Below, piece by piece: positions 26,238 through 39,200 of a stretch of DNA of 64,000 bases (its first letter is position 1; the number at the start of each line of letters is the position of its first letter). The position numbers and the translations under genes were made by a program. The notes under the pieces are model-generated. The model did not search any database. It had not been told where the DNA came from and worked only from the letters and a program-made list of their open reading frames with translations. The stretch comes from Xiphydria camelus (lineage: Eukaryota > Arthropoda > Insecta > Hymenoptera > Xiphydriidae), in the NCBI GenBank assembly GCA_963678675.1, contig OY783199.1, positions 19,778,909 to 19,842,908 of the forward strand, written 5' to 3'.

Positions 26238-26549
26238 CAAAGGAAATATGAAATAACGCTGATTTTGTGTATAAACAAATTTTTTTTTCCGCAAGAAATC
26301 ATCGATATCTCGGTGTTCCGTTGAGATTTCCTCAATAAATATATCATTTTCGTAATCAGCGCGAAAAAATACATAAGATAGGATGGTCGAGAATTCGATT
26401 CCAGAGATTTCGATTTTTGCGAAAAATCTAAGGGGTATGCCTTAGATTTTTTGCAAAAATCGAAATCTCTGGAATCAAATTCTGGATCACCCTATCTTAT
26501 GTATTTTTTTACGCTGATTCCGAAAAGCACGGTTATTTGGTCGAAATCT
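26238..26549 (+). repeat. Palindromic 312-bp monomer, type 2 (copy 6)
   Basis: The left arm is 26397-26433, spacer 26434-26439, right arm 26440-26476, with the cttatg exit. It is the counterpart of copy 4 at an offset of 15633 bp. Confidence 0.93.
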
Positions 26550-26882
26550 CAAAGGAAATATGAAATAACGCTGATTTTGTGTATAAACAAATTTTTTTTT
26601 CCGCAAGAAATCATCGATATCTCGGTGTTCCGTTGAGATTTCCTCAATAAATATATCATTTTCGTAATCAGCGCGAAAAAATACATAAGATAGGATGGTC
26701 GAGAATTCGATTCCAGAGATTTCGATTTTTGCGAAAAATCGCATTTTCTGTAAGGTCCCGACCTTACAGAAATTGTCAATTTTTTCGAAAAATGAAAATC
26801 TTCGGAATTGGAATCTCGACCACCCTATCCGATGTATTTTTTTACGCTGATTCCGAAAAGCACGGTTATTTGGTCGAAATCT

Positions 26883-27214
26883 CAAAGGAAATATGAAATA
26901 ACGCTGATTTTGTGTATAAACAAATTTTTTTTTCCGCAAGAAATCATCGATATCTCGGTGTTCCGTTGAGATTTCCTCAATAAATATATCATTTTCGTAA
27001 TCAGCGCGAAAAAATACATAAGATAGGATGGTCGAGAATTCGATTCCAGAGATTTCGAATTTGCGAAAAATCGCATTTTCTGTAAGGTCCCGACCTTACA
27101 GAAATTGTCAATTTTTTCGAAAAATGAAAATCTTCGGAATTGGAATCTCGACCACCCTATCCGATGTATTTTTTTACGCTGATTCCGAAAAGCACGGTTA
27201 TTTGGTCGAAATCT
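26883..27214 (+). repeat. 332-bp monomer with gaatttgcg (third copy)
   Basis: This is the duplicate of 11250-11581 at an offset of 15633 bp, with the same C variant and 1-bp loss, and the same ctat/ggagat monomer following it. Confidence 0.9.
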
Positions 27215-28213
27215 CAAAGGAGATATGAAATAACGCTGATTTTGTGTATAAAGAAATTTTTTTTCCCGCAAGAAATCATCGATATCTCGGTGTTCCGTTG
27301 AGATTTCCTCAATAAATCTATAATTTTCGTAATCAGCGCGAAAAAATACATAAGATAGGATGGTCGAGAATTCGATTCCAGAGATTTCGATTTTTGCGAA
27401 AAATCGCATTTTCTGTAAGGTCCCGACCTTACAGAAATTGTCAATTTTTTCGAAAAATGAAAATCTTCGGAATTGGAATCTCGACCACCCTATCCGATGT
27501 ATTTTTTTACGCTGATTCCGAAAAGCACGGTTATTTGGTCGAAATCTCAAAGGAAATATGAAATAACGCTGATTTTGTGTATAAACAAATTTTTTTTTCC
27601 GCAAGAAATCATCGATATCTCGGTGTTCCGTTGAGATTTCCTCAATAAATATATCATTTTCGTAATCAGCGCGAAAAAATACATAAGATAGGATGGTCGA
27701 GAATTCGATTCCAGAGATTTCGGTTTTTGCGAAAAATCGCATTTTCTGTAAGGTCCCGACCTTACAGAAATTGTCAATTTTTTCGAAAAATGAAAATCTT
27801 CGGAATTGGAATCTCGACCACCCTATCCGATGTATTTTTTTACGCTGATTCCGAAAAGCACGGTTATTTGGTCGAAATCTCAAAGGAAATATGAAATAAC
27901 GCTGATTTTGTGTATAAAGAAATTTTTTTTTCCGCAAGAAATCATCGATATCTCGGTGTTCCGTTGAGATTTCCTCAATAAATCTATAATTTTCGTAATC
28001 AGCGCGAAAAAATACATAAGATAGGATGGTCGAGAATTCGATTCCAGAGATTTCGATTTTTGCGAAAAATCGCATTTTCTGTAAGGTCCCGACCTTACAG
28101 AAATTGTCAATTTTTTCGAAAAATGAAAATCTTCGGAATTGGAATCTCGACCACCCTATCCGATGTATTTTTTTACGCTGATTCCGAAAAGCACGGTTAT
28201 TTGGTCGAAAACT

Positions 28214-28525
28214 CAAAGGAAATATGAAATAACGCTGATTTTGTGTATAAACAAATTTTTTTTTCCGCAAGAAATCATCGATATCTCGGTGTTCCGTTGA
28301 GATTTCCTCAATAAATATATCATTTTCGTAATCAGCGCGAAAAAATACATAAGATAGGATGGTCGAGAATTCGATTCCAGAGATTTCGATTTTTGCGAAA
28401 AATCTAAGGGGTATGCCTTAGATTTTTTGCAAAAATCGAAATCTCTGGAATCAAATTCTGGATCACCCTATCCGATGTATTTTTTTACGCTGATTCCGAA
28501 AAGCACGGTTATTTGGTCGAAATCT
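28214..28525 (+). repeat. Palindromic 312-bp monomer, type 1 (copy 7, last)
   Basis: The left arm is 28373-28409, spacer 28410-28415, right arm 28416-28452, with the ccgatg exit. It is the counterpart of copy 5 at an offset of 15634 bp. No further palindromic monomer occurs in the remaining 35 kb. Confidence 0.93.
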
Positions 28526-30070
28526 CAAAGGAAATATGAAATAACGCTGATTTTGTGTATAAAGAAATTTTTTTTTCCGCAAGAAATCATCGATATCTCG
28601 GTGTTCCGTTGAGATTTCCTCAATAAATATATCATTTTCGTAATCAGCGCGAAAAAATACATAAGATAGGATGGTCGAGAATTCGATTCCAGAGATTTCG
28701 ATTTTTGCGAAAAATCGCATTTTCTGTAAGGTCCCGACCTTACAGAAATTGTCAATTTTTTCGAAAAATTAAAATCTTCGGAATTGGAATCTCGACCACC
28801 CTATCCGATGTATTTTTTTACGCTGATTCCGAAAAGCACGGTTATTTGGTCGAAATCTCAAAGGAAATATGAAATAACGCTGATTTTGTGTATAAAGAAA
28901 TTTTTTTTTTCCGCAAGAAATCATCGATATCTCGGTGTTCCGTTGGGATTTCCTCAATAAATATATCATTTTCGTAATCAGCGCGAAAAAATACATAAGA
29001 TAGGATGGTCGAGAATTCGATTCCAGAGATTTCAATTTTTGCGAAAAATCGCATTTTCTGTAAGGTCCCGACCTTACAGAAATTGTCAATTTTTTCGAAA
29101 AATTAAAATCTTCGGAATTGGAATCTCGACCACCCTATCCGATGTATTTTTTTACGCTGATTCCGAAAAGCACGGTTATTTGGTCGAAATCTCAAAGGAA
29201 ATATGAAATAACGCTGATTTTGTGTATAAAGAAATTTTTTTTTTCCGCAAGAAATCATCGATATCTCGGTGTTCCGTTGGGATTTCCTCAATAAATATAT
29301 CATTTTCGTAATCAGCGCGAAAAAATACATAAGATAGGATGGTCGAGAATTCGATTCCAGAGATTTCGATTTTTGCGAAAAATCGCATTTTCTGTAAGGT
29401 CCCGACCTTACAGAAATTGTCAATTTTTTCGAAAAATTAAAATCTTCGGAATTGGAATCTCGACCACCCTATCCGATGTATTTTTTTACGCTGATTCCGA
29501 AAAGCACGGTTATTTGGTCGAAATCTCAAAGGAAATATGAAATAACGCTGATTTTGTGTATAAAGAAATTTTTTTTTCCGCAAGAAATCATCGATATCTC
29601 GGTGTTCCGTTGAGATTTCCTCAATAAATATATCATTTTCGTAATCAGCGCGAAAAAATACATAAGATAGGATGGTCGAGAATTCGATTCCAGAGATTTC
29701 GATTTTTGCGAAAAATCGCATTTTCTGTAAGGTCCCGACCTTACAGAAATTGTCAATTTTTTCGAAAAATTAAAATCTTCGGAATTGGAATCTCGACCAC
29801 CCTATCCGATGTATTTTTTTACGCTGATTCCGAAAAGCACGGTTATTTGGTCGAAATCTCAAAGGAAATATGAAATAACGCTGATTTTGTGTATAAAGAA
29901 ATTTTTTTTTTCCGCAAGAAATCATCGATATCTCGGTGTTCCGTTGAGATTTCCTCAATAAATATATCATTTTCGTAATCAGCGCGAAAAAATACATAAG
30001 ATAGGATGGTCGAGAATTCGATTCCAGAGATTTCGATTTTTGCGAAAAATCGCATTTTCTGTAAGGTCCC

Positions 30071-33000
30071 GACCTTACAGAAATTGTCAATTTTTTCGAA
30101 AAATTAAAATCTTCGGAATTGGAATCTCGACCACCCTATCCGATGTATTTTTTTACGCTGATTCCGAAAAGCACGGTTATTTGGTCGAAATCTCAAAGGA
30201 AATATGAAATAACGCTGATTTTGTGTATAAAGAAATTTTTTTTTCCGCAAGAAATCATCGATATCTCGGTGTTCCGTTGAGATTTCCTCAATAAATATAT
30301 CATTTTCGTAATCAGCGCGAAAAAATACATAAGATAGGATGGTCGAGAATTCGATTCCAGAGATTTCGATTGTTGCGAAAAATCGCATTTTCTGTAAGGT
30401 CCCGACCTTACAGAAATTGTCAATTTTTTCGAAAAATTAAAATCTTCGGAATTGGAATCTCGACCACCCTATCCGATGTATTTTTTTACGCTGATTCCGA
30501 AAAGCACGGTTATTTGGTCGAAATCTCAAAGGAAATATGAAATAACGCTGATTTTGTGTATAAAGAAATTTTTTTTTTCCGCAAGAAATCATCGATATCT
30601 CGGTGTTCCGTTGGGATTTCCTCAATAAATATATCATTTTCGTAATCAGCGCGAAAAAATACATAAGATAGGATGGTCGAGAATTCGATTCCAGAGATTT
30701 CGATTTTTGCGAAAAATCGCATTTTCTGTAAGGTCCCGACCTTACAGAAATTGTCAATTTTTTCGAAAAATTAAAATCTTCGGAATTGGAATCTCGACCA
30801 CCCTATCCGATGTATTTTTTTACGCTGATTCCGAAAAGCACGGTTATTTGGTCGAAATCTCAAAGGAAATATGAAATAACGCTGATTTTGTGTATAAAGA
30901 AATTTTTTTTTTCCGCAAGAAATCATCGATATCTCGGTGTTCCGTTGAGATTTCCTCAATAAATATATCATTTTCGTAATCAGCGCGAAAAAATACATAA
31001 GATAGGATGGTCGAGAATTCGATTCCAGAGATTTCGATTTTTGCGAAAAATCGCATTTTCTGTAAGGTCCCGACCTTACAGAAATTGTCAATTTTTTCGA
31101 AAAATTAAAATCTTCGGAATTGGAATCTCGACCACCCTATCCGATGTATTTTTTTACGCTGATTCCGAAAAGCACGGTTATTTGGTCGAAATCTCAAAGG
31201 AAATATGAAATAACGCTGATTTTGTGTATAAAGAAATTTTTTTTTCCGCAAGAAATCATCGATATCTCGGTGTTCCGTTGAGATTTCCTCAATAAATATA
31301 TCATTTTCGTAATCAGCGCGAAAAAATACATAAGATAGGATGGTCGAGAATTCGATTCCAGAGATTTCGATTTTTGCGAAAAATCGCATTTTCTGTAAGG
31401 TCCCGACCTTACAGAAATTGTCAATTTTTTCGAAAAATTAAAATCTTCGGAATTGGAATCTCGACCACCCTATCCGATGTATTTTTTTACGCTGATTCCG
31501 AAAAGCACGGTTATTTGGTCGAAATCTCAAAGGAAATATGAAATAACGCTGATTTTGTGTATAAAGAAATTTTTTTTTTCCGCAAGAAATCATCGATATC
31601 TCGGTGTTCCGTTGAGATTTCCTCAATAAATATATCATTTTCGTAATCAGCGCGAAAAAATACATAAGATAGGATGGTCGAGAATTCGATTCCAGAGATT
31701 TCGATTTTTGCGAAAAATCGCATTTTCTGTAAGGTCCCGACCTTACAGAAATTGTCAATTTTTTCGAAAAATTAAAATCTTCGGAATTGGAATCTCGACC
31801 ACCCTATCCGATGTATTTTTTTACGCTGATTCCGAAAAGCACGGTTATTTGGTCGAAATCTCAAAGGAAATATGAAATAACGCTGATTTTGTGTATAAAG
31901 AAATTTTTTTTTTCCGCAAGAAATCATCGATATCTCGGTGTTCCGTTGGGATTTCCTCAATAAATATATCATTTTCGTAATCAGCGCGAAAAAATACATA
32001 AGATAGGATGGTCGAGAATTCGATTCCAGAGATTTCGATTTTTGCGAAAAATCGCATTTTCTGTAAGGTCCCGACCTTACAGAAATTGTCAATTTTTTCG
32101 AAAAATTAAAATCTTCGGAATTGGAATCTCGACCACCCTATCCGATGTATTTTTTTACGCTGATTCCGAAAAGCACGGTTATTTGGTCGAAATCTCAAAG
32201 GAAATATGAAATAACGCTGATTTTGTGTATAAAGAAATTTTTTTTTTCCGCAAGAAATCATCGATATCTCGGTGTTCCGTTGAGATTTCCTCAATAAATA
32301 TATCATTTTCGTAATCAGCGCGAAAAAATACATAAGATAGGATGGTCGAGAATTCGATTCCAGAGATTTCGATTTTTGCGAAAAATCGCATTTTCTGTAA
32401 GGTCCCGACCTTACAGAAATTGTCAATTTTTTCGAAAAATTAAAATCTTCGGAATTGGAATCTCGACCACCCTATCCGATGTATTTTTTTACGCTGATTC
32501 CGAAAAGCACGGTTATTTGGTCGAAATCTCAAAGGAAATATGAAATAACGCTGATTTTGTGTATAAAGAAATTTTTTTTTCCGCAAGAAATCATCGATAT
32601 CTCGGTGTTCCGTTGAGATTTCCTCAATAAATATATCATTTTCGTAATCAGCGCGAAAAAATACATAAGATAGGATGGTCGAGAATTCGATTCCAGAGAT
32701 TTCGATTTTTGCGAAAAATCGCATTTTCTGTAAGGTCCCGACCTTACAGAAATTGTCAATTTTTTCGAAAAATTAAAATCTTCGGAATTGGAATCTCGAC
32801 CACCCTATCCGATGTATTTTTTTACGCTGATTCCGAAAAGCACGGTTATTTGGTCGAAATCTCAAAGGAAATATGAAATAACGCTGATTTTGTGTATAAA
32901 GAAATTTTTTTTTTCCGCAAGAAATCATCGATATCTCGGTGTTCCGTTGAGATTTCCTCAATAAATATATCATTTTCGTAATCAGCGCGAAAAAATACAT

Positions 33001-35918
33001 AAGATAGGATGGTCGAGAATTCGATTCCAGAGATTTCGATTTTTGCGAAAAATCGCATTTTCTGTAAGGTCCCGACCTTACAGAAATTGTCAATTTTTTC
33101 GAAAAATGAAAATCTTCGGAATTGGAATCTCGACCACCCTATCCGATGTATTTTTTTACGCTGATTCCGAAAAGCACGGTTATTTGGTCGAAATCTCAAA
33201 GGAAATATGAAATAACGCTGATTTTGTGTATAAAGAAATTTTTTTTTTCCGCAAGAAATCATCGATATCTCGGTGTTCCGTTGAGATTTCCTCAATAAAT
33301 ATATCATTTTCGTAATCAGCGCGAAAAAATACATAAGATAGGATGGTCGAGAATTCGATTCCAGAGATTTCGATTTTTGCGAAAAATCGCATTTTCTGTA
33401 AGGTCCCGACCTTACAGAAATTGTCAATTTTTTCGAAAAATTAAAATCTTCGGAATTGGAATCTCGACCATCCTATCCGATGTATTTTTTTACGTTGATT
33501 CCGAAAAGCACGGTTATTTGGTCGAAATCTCAAAGGAAATATGAAATAACGCTGATTTTGTGTATAAAGAAATTTTTTTTTTCCGCAAGAAATCATCGAT
33601 ATCTCGGTGTTCCGTTGAGATTTCCTCAATAAATATATCATTTTCGTAATCAGCGCGAAAAAATACATAAGATAGGATGGTCGAGAATTCGATTCCAGAG
33701 ATTTCGATTTTTACGAAAAATCGCATTTTCTGTAAGGTCCCGACCTTACAGAAATTGTCAATTTTTTCGAAAAATGAAAATCTTCGGAATTGGAATCTCG
33801 ACCACCCTATCCGATGTATTTTTTTACGCTGATTCCGAAAAGCACGGTTATTTGGTCGAAATCTCAAAGGAAATATGAAATAACGCTGATTTTGTGTATA
33901 AAGAAATTTTTTTTTCCGCAAGAAATCATCGATATCTCGGTGTTCCGTTGAGATTTCCTCAATAAATATATCATTTTCGTAATCAGCGCGAAAAAATACA
34001 TAAGATAGGATGGTCGAGAATTCGATTCCAGAGATTTCGATTTTTGCGAAAAATCGCATTTTCTGTAAGGTCCCGACCTTACAGAAATTGTCAATTTTTT
34101 CGAAAAATTAAAATCTTCGGAATTGGAATCTCGACCATCCTATCCGATGTATTTTTTTACGTTGATTCCGAAAAGCACGGTTATTTGGTCGAAATCTCAA
34201 AGGAAATATGAAATAACGCTGATTTTGTGTATAAAGAAATTTTTTTTTTCCGCAAGAAATCATCGATATCTCGGTGTTCCGTTGAGATTTCCTCAATAAA
34301 TATATCATTTTCGTAATCAGCGCGAAAAAATACATAAGATAGGATGGTCGAGAATTCGATTCCAGAGATTTCGATTTTTGCGAAAAATCGCATTTTCTGT
34401 AAGGTCCCGACCTTACAGAAATTGTCAATTTTTTCGAAAAATTAAAATCTTCGGAATTGGAATCTCGACCACCCTATCCGATGTATTTTTTTACGCTGAT
34501 TCCGAAAAGCACGGTTATTTGGTCGAAATCTCAAAGGAAATATGAAATAACGCTGATTTTGTGTATAAAGAAATTTTTTTTTTCCGCAAGAAATCATCGA
34601 TATCTCGGTGTTCCGTTGAGATTTCCTCAATAAATATATCATTTTCGTAATCAGCGCGAAAAAATACATAAGATAGGATGGTCGAGAATTCGATTCCAGA
34701 GATTTCGATTTTTGCGAAAAATCGCATTTTCTGTAAGGTCGGGACCTTACAGAAATTGTCAATTTTTTCGAAAAATTAAAATCTTCGGAATTGGAATCTC
34801 GACCACCCTATCCGATGTATTTTTTTACGCTGATTCCGAAAAGCACGGTTATTTGGTCGAAATCTCAAAGGAAATATGAAATAACGCTGATTTTGTGTAT
34901 AAAGAAATTTTTTTTTTCCGCAAGAAATCATCGATATCTCGGTGTTCCGTTGAGATTTCCTCAATAAATATATCATTTTCGTAATCAGCGCGAAAAAATA
35001 CATAAGATAGGATGGTCGAGAATTCGATTCCAGAGATTTCGATTTTTGCGAAAAATCGCATTTTCTGTAAGGTCCCGACCTTACAGAAATTGTCAATTTT
35101 TTCGAAAAATTAAAATCTTCGGAATTGGAATCTCGACCACCCTATCCGATGTATTTTTTTACGCTGATTCCGAAAAGCACGGTTATTTGGTCGAAATCTC
35201 AAAGGAAATATGAAATAACGCTGATTTTGTGTATAAAGAAATTTTTTTTTCCGCAAGAAATCATCGATATCTCGGTGTTCCGTTGAGATTTCCTCAATAA
35301 ATATATCATTTTCGTAATCAGCGCGAAAAAATACATAAGATAGGATGGTCGAGAATTCGATTCCAGAGATTTCGATTTTTGCGAAAAATCGCATTTTCTG
35401 TAAGGTCCCGACCTTACAGAAATTGTCAATTTTTTCGAAAAATGAAAATCTTCGGAATTGGAATCTCGACCACCCTATCCGATGTATTTTTTTACGCTGA
35501 TTCCGAAAAGCACGGTTATTTGGTCGAAATCTCAAAGGAAATATGAAATAACGCTGATTTTGTGTATAAAGAAATTTTTTTTTTCCGCAAGAAATCATCG
35601 ATATCTCGGTGTTCCGTTGAGATTTCCTCAATAAATATATCATTTTCGTAATCAGCGCGAAAAAATACATAAGATAGGATGGTCGAGAATTCGATTCCAG
35701 AGATTTCGATTTTTGCGAAAAATCGCATTTTCTGTAAGGTCCCGACCTTACAGAAATTGTCAATTTTTTCGAAAAATTAAAATCTTCGGAATTGGAATCT
35801 CGACCACCCTATCCGATGTATTTTTTTACGCTGATTCCGAAAAGCACGGTTATTTGGTCGAAATCTCAAAGGAAATATGAAATAACGCTGATTTTGTGTA
35901 TAAAGAAATTTTTTTTTT
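30071..35918 (+). repeat. Segmental duplication 2, left copy (about 5.85 kb)
   Basis: It matches 40747-44146 at an offset of 10676 bp and then, after an extra dimer in the other copy, continues to 47262 at an offset of 11344 bp. Shared markers are gattGttgcg, the gttGgga copies, ccaTcc/acgTtg pairs (33471, 34138), gatttttAcg (near 33713) and GG at 34741. Confidence 0.86.
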
Positions 35919-37533
35919 CCGCAAGAAATCATCGATATCTCGGTGTTCCGTTGAGATTTCCTCAATAAATATATCATTTTCGTAATCAGCGCGAAAAAAT
36001 ACATAAGATAGGATGGTCGAGAATTCGATTCCAGAGATTTCGATTTTTGCGAAAAATCGCATTTTCTGTAAGGTCGGGACCTTACAGAAATTGTCAATTT
36101 TTTCGAAAAATTAAAATCTTCGGAATTGGAATCTCGACCACCCTATCCGATGTATTTTTTTACGCTGATTCCGAAAAGCACGGTTATTTGGTCGAAATCT
36201 CAAAGGAAATATGAAATAACGCTGATTTTGTGTATAAAGAAATTTTTTTTTCCGCAAGAAATCATCGATATCTCGGTGTTCCGTTGAGATTTCCTCAATA
36301 AATATATCATTTTCGTAATCAGCGCGAAAAAATACATAAGATAGGATGGTCGAGAATTCGATTCCAGAGATTTCGATTTTTGCGAAAAATCGCATTTTCT
36401 GTAAGGTCCCGACCTTACAGAAATTGTCAATTTTTTCGAAAAATTAAAATCTTCGGAATTGGAATCTCGACCACCCTATCCGATGTATTTTTTTACGCTG
36501 ATTCCGAAAAGCACGGTTATTTGGTCGAAATCTCAAAGGAAATATGAAATAACGCTGATTTTGTGTATAAAGAAATTTTTTTTTCCGCAAGAAATCATCG
36601 ATATCTCGGTGTTCCGTTGAGATTTCCTCAATAAATATATCATTTTCGTAATCAGCGCGAAAAAATACATAAGATAGGATGGTCGAGAATTCGATTCCAG
36701 AGATTTCGATTTTTGCGAAAAATCGCATTTTCTGTAAGGTCCCGACCTTACAGAAATTGTCAATTTTTTCGAAAAATGAAAATCTTCGGAATTGGAATCT
36801 CGACCACCCTATCCGATGTATTTTTTTACGCTGATTCCGAAAAGCACGGTTATTTGGTCGAAATCTCAAAGGAAATATGAAATAACGCTGATTTTGTGTA
36901 TAAAGAAATTTTTTTTTCCGCAAGAAATCATCGATATCTCGGTGTTCCGTTGAGATTTCCTCAATAAATATATCATTTTCGTAATCAGCGCGAAAAAATA
37001 CATAAGATAGGATGGTCGAGAATTCGATTCCAGAGATTTCGATTTTTGCGAAAAATCGCATTTTCTGTAAGGTCCCGACCTTACAGAAATTGTCAATTTT
37101 TTCGAAAAATGAAAATCTTCGGAATTGGAATCTCGACCACCCTATCCGATGTATTTTTTTACGCTGATTCCGAAAAGCACGGTTATTTGGTCGAAATCTC
37201 AAAGGAAATATGAAATAACGCTGATTTTGTGTATAAAGAAATTTTTTTTTTCCGCAAGAAATCATCGATATCTCGGTGTTCCGTTGAGATTTCCTCAATA
37301 AATATATCATTTTCGTAATCAGCGCGAAAAAATACATAAGATAGGATGGTCGAGAATTCGATTCCAGAGATTTCGATTTTTGCGAAAAATCGCATTTTCT
37401 GTAAGGTCCCGACCTTACAGAAATTGTCAATTTTTTCGAAAAATTAAAATCTTCGGAATTGGAATCTCGACCACCCTATCCGATGTATTTTTTTACGCTG
37501 ATTCCGAAAAGCACGGTTATTTGGTCGAAATCT
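35867..37533 (+). repeat. Five-monomer higher-order unit (1667 bp), copy b
   Basis: T10-GG (spacer 36076), T9, T9 with tga, T9 with tga, T10. It lacks the ccaTcc/acgTtg pair of copies a and c. It is directly followed by copy c, making a tandem higher-order repeat. Confidence 0.83.
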
Positions 37534-39200
37534 CAAAGGAAATATGAAATAACGCTGATTTTGTGTATAAAGAAATTTTTTTTTTCCGCAAGAAATCATC
37601 GATATCTCGGTGTTCCGTTGAGATTTCCTCAATAAATATATCATTTTCGTAATCAGCGCGAAAAAATACATAAGATAGGATGGTCGAGAATTCGATTCCA
37701 GAGATTTCGATTTTTGCGAAAAATCGCATTTTCTGTAAGGTCGGGACCTTACAGAAATTGTCAATTTTTTCGAAAAATTAAAATCTTCGGAATTGGAATC
37801 TCGACCACCCTATCCGATGTATTTTTTTACGCTGATTCCGAAAAGCACGGTTATTTGGTCGAAATCTCAAAGGAAATATGAAATAACGCTGATTTTGTGT
37901 ATAAAGAAATTTTTTTTTCCGCAAGAAATCATCGATATCTCGGTGTTCCGTTGAGATTTCCTCAATAAATATATCATTTTCGTAATCAGCGCGAAAAAAT
38001 ACATAAGATAGGATGGTCGAGAATTCGATTCCAGAGATTTCGATTTTTGCGAAAAATCGCATTTTCTGTAAGGTCCCGACCTTACAGAAATTGTCAATTT
38101 TTTCGAAAAATTAAAATCTTCGGAATTGGAATCTCGACCACCCTATCCGATGTATTTTTTTACGCTGATTCCGAAAAGCACGGTTATTTGGTCGAAATCT
38201 CAAAGGAAATATGAAATAACGCTGATTTTGTGTATAAAGAAATTTTTTTTTCCGCAAGAAATCATCGATATCTCGGTGTTCCGTTGAGATTTCCTCAATA
38301 AATATATCATTTTCGTAATCAGCGCGAAAAAATACATAAGATAGGATGGTCGAGAATTCGATTCCAGAGATTTCGATTTTTGCGAAAAATCGCATTTTCT
38401 GTAAGGTCCCGACCTTACAGAAATTGTCAATTTTTTCGAAAAATGAAAATCTTCGGAATTGGAATCTCGACCACCCTATCCGATGTATTTTTTTACGCTG
38501 ATTCCGAAAAGCACGGTTATTTGGTCGAAATCTCAAAGGAAATATGAAATAACGCTGATTTTGTGTATAAAGAAATTTTTTTTTCCGCAAGAAATCATCG
38601 ATATCTCGGTGTTCCGTTGAGATTTCCTCAATAAATATATCATTTTCGTAATCAGCGCGAAAAAATACATAAGATAGGATGGTCGAGAATTCGATTCCAG
38701 AGATTTCGATTTTTGCGAAAAATCGCATTTTCTGTAAGGTCCCGACCTTACAGAAATTGTCAATTTTTTCGAAAAATAAAAATCTTCGGAATTGGAATCT
38801 CGACCATCCTATCCGATGTATTTTTTTACGTTGATTCCGAAAAGCACGGTTATTTGGTCGAAATCTCAAAGGAAATATGAAATAACGCTGATTTTGTGTA
38901 TAAAGAAATTTTTTTTTTCCGCAAGAAATCATCGATATCTCGGTGTTCCGTTGAGATTTCCTCAATAAATATATCATTTTCGTAATCAGCGCGAAAAAAT
39001 ACATAAGATAGGATGGTCGAGAATTCGATTCCAGAGATTTCGATTTTTGCGAAAAATCGCATTTTCTGTAAGGTCCCGACCTTACAGAAATTGTCAATTT
39101 TTTCGAAAAATTAAAATCTTCGGAATTGGAATCTCGACCACCCTATCCGATGTATTTTTTTACGCTGATTCCGAAAAGCACGGTTATTTGGTCGAAATCT
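37534..39200 (+). repeat. Five-monomer higher-order unit (1667 bp), copy c
   Basis: T10-GG (spacer 37743), T9, T9 with tga, T9 with a singleton aaaaataaaaatc (A at 38778) and the ccaTcc/acgTtg pair (38807), T10. It abuts copy b in the same phase, and a GG monomer follows at 39201. Confidence 0.83.

Larger units (their letters stand above)
25905..28525 (+). repeat. Array domain 3: second island of C, ctat and palindromic monomers
   Basis: In order: ctat (25905), palindrome type 2 (26238), C (26550), C with 1-bp deletion (26883), ctat with ggagat (27215), C with ggttttt (27548), ctat (27881), palindrome type 1 (28214). The same order occurs at 10272-12891, and flanking monomers match too. This island is therefore a duplicate of the end of domain 1. 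Confidence 0.9.
25817..33071 (+). repeat. Segmental duplication 1, right copy
   Basis: This is the partner of 10184-17437. The left limit is set by ttaaaatc at 25816 against tgaaaatc at 10183; the monomers before that differ clearly (T10 with ataaaaaaa at 25571 against C-type at 9939). Confidence 0.88.
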
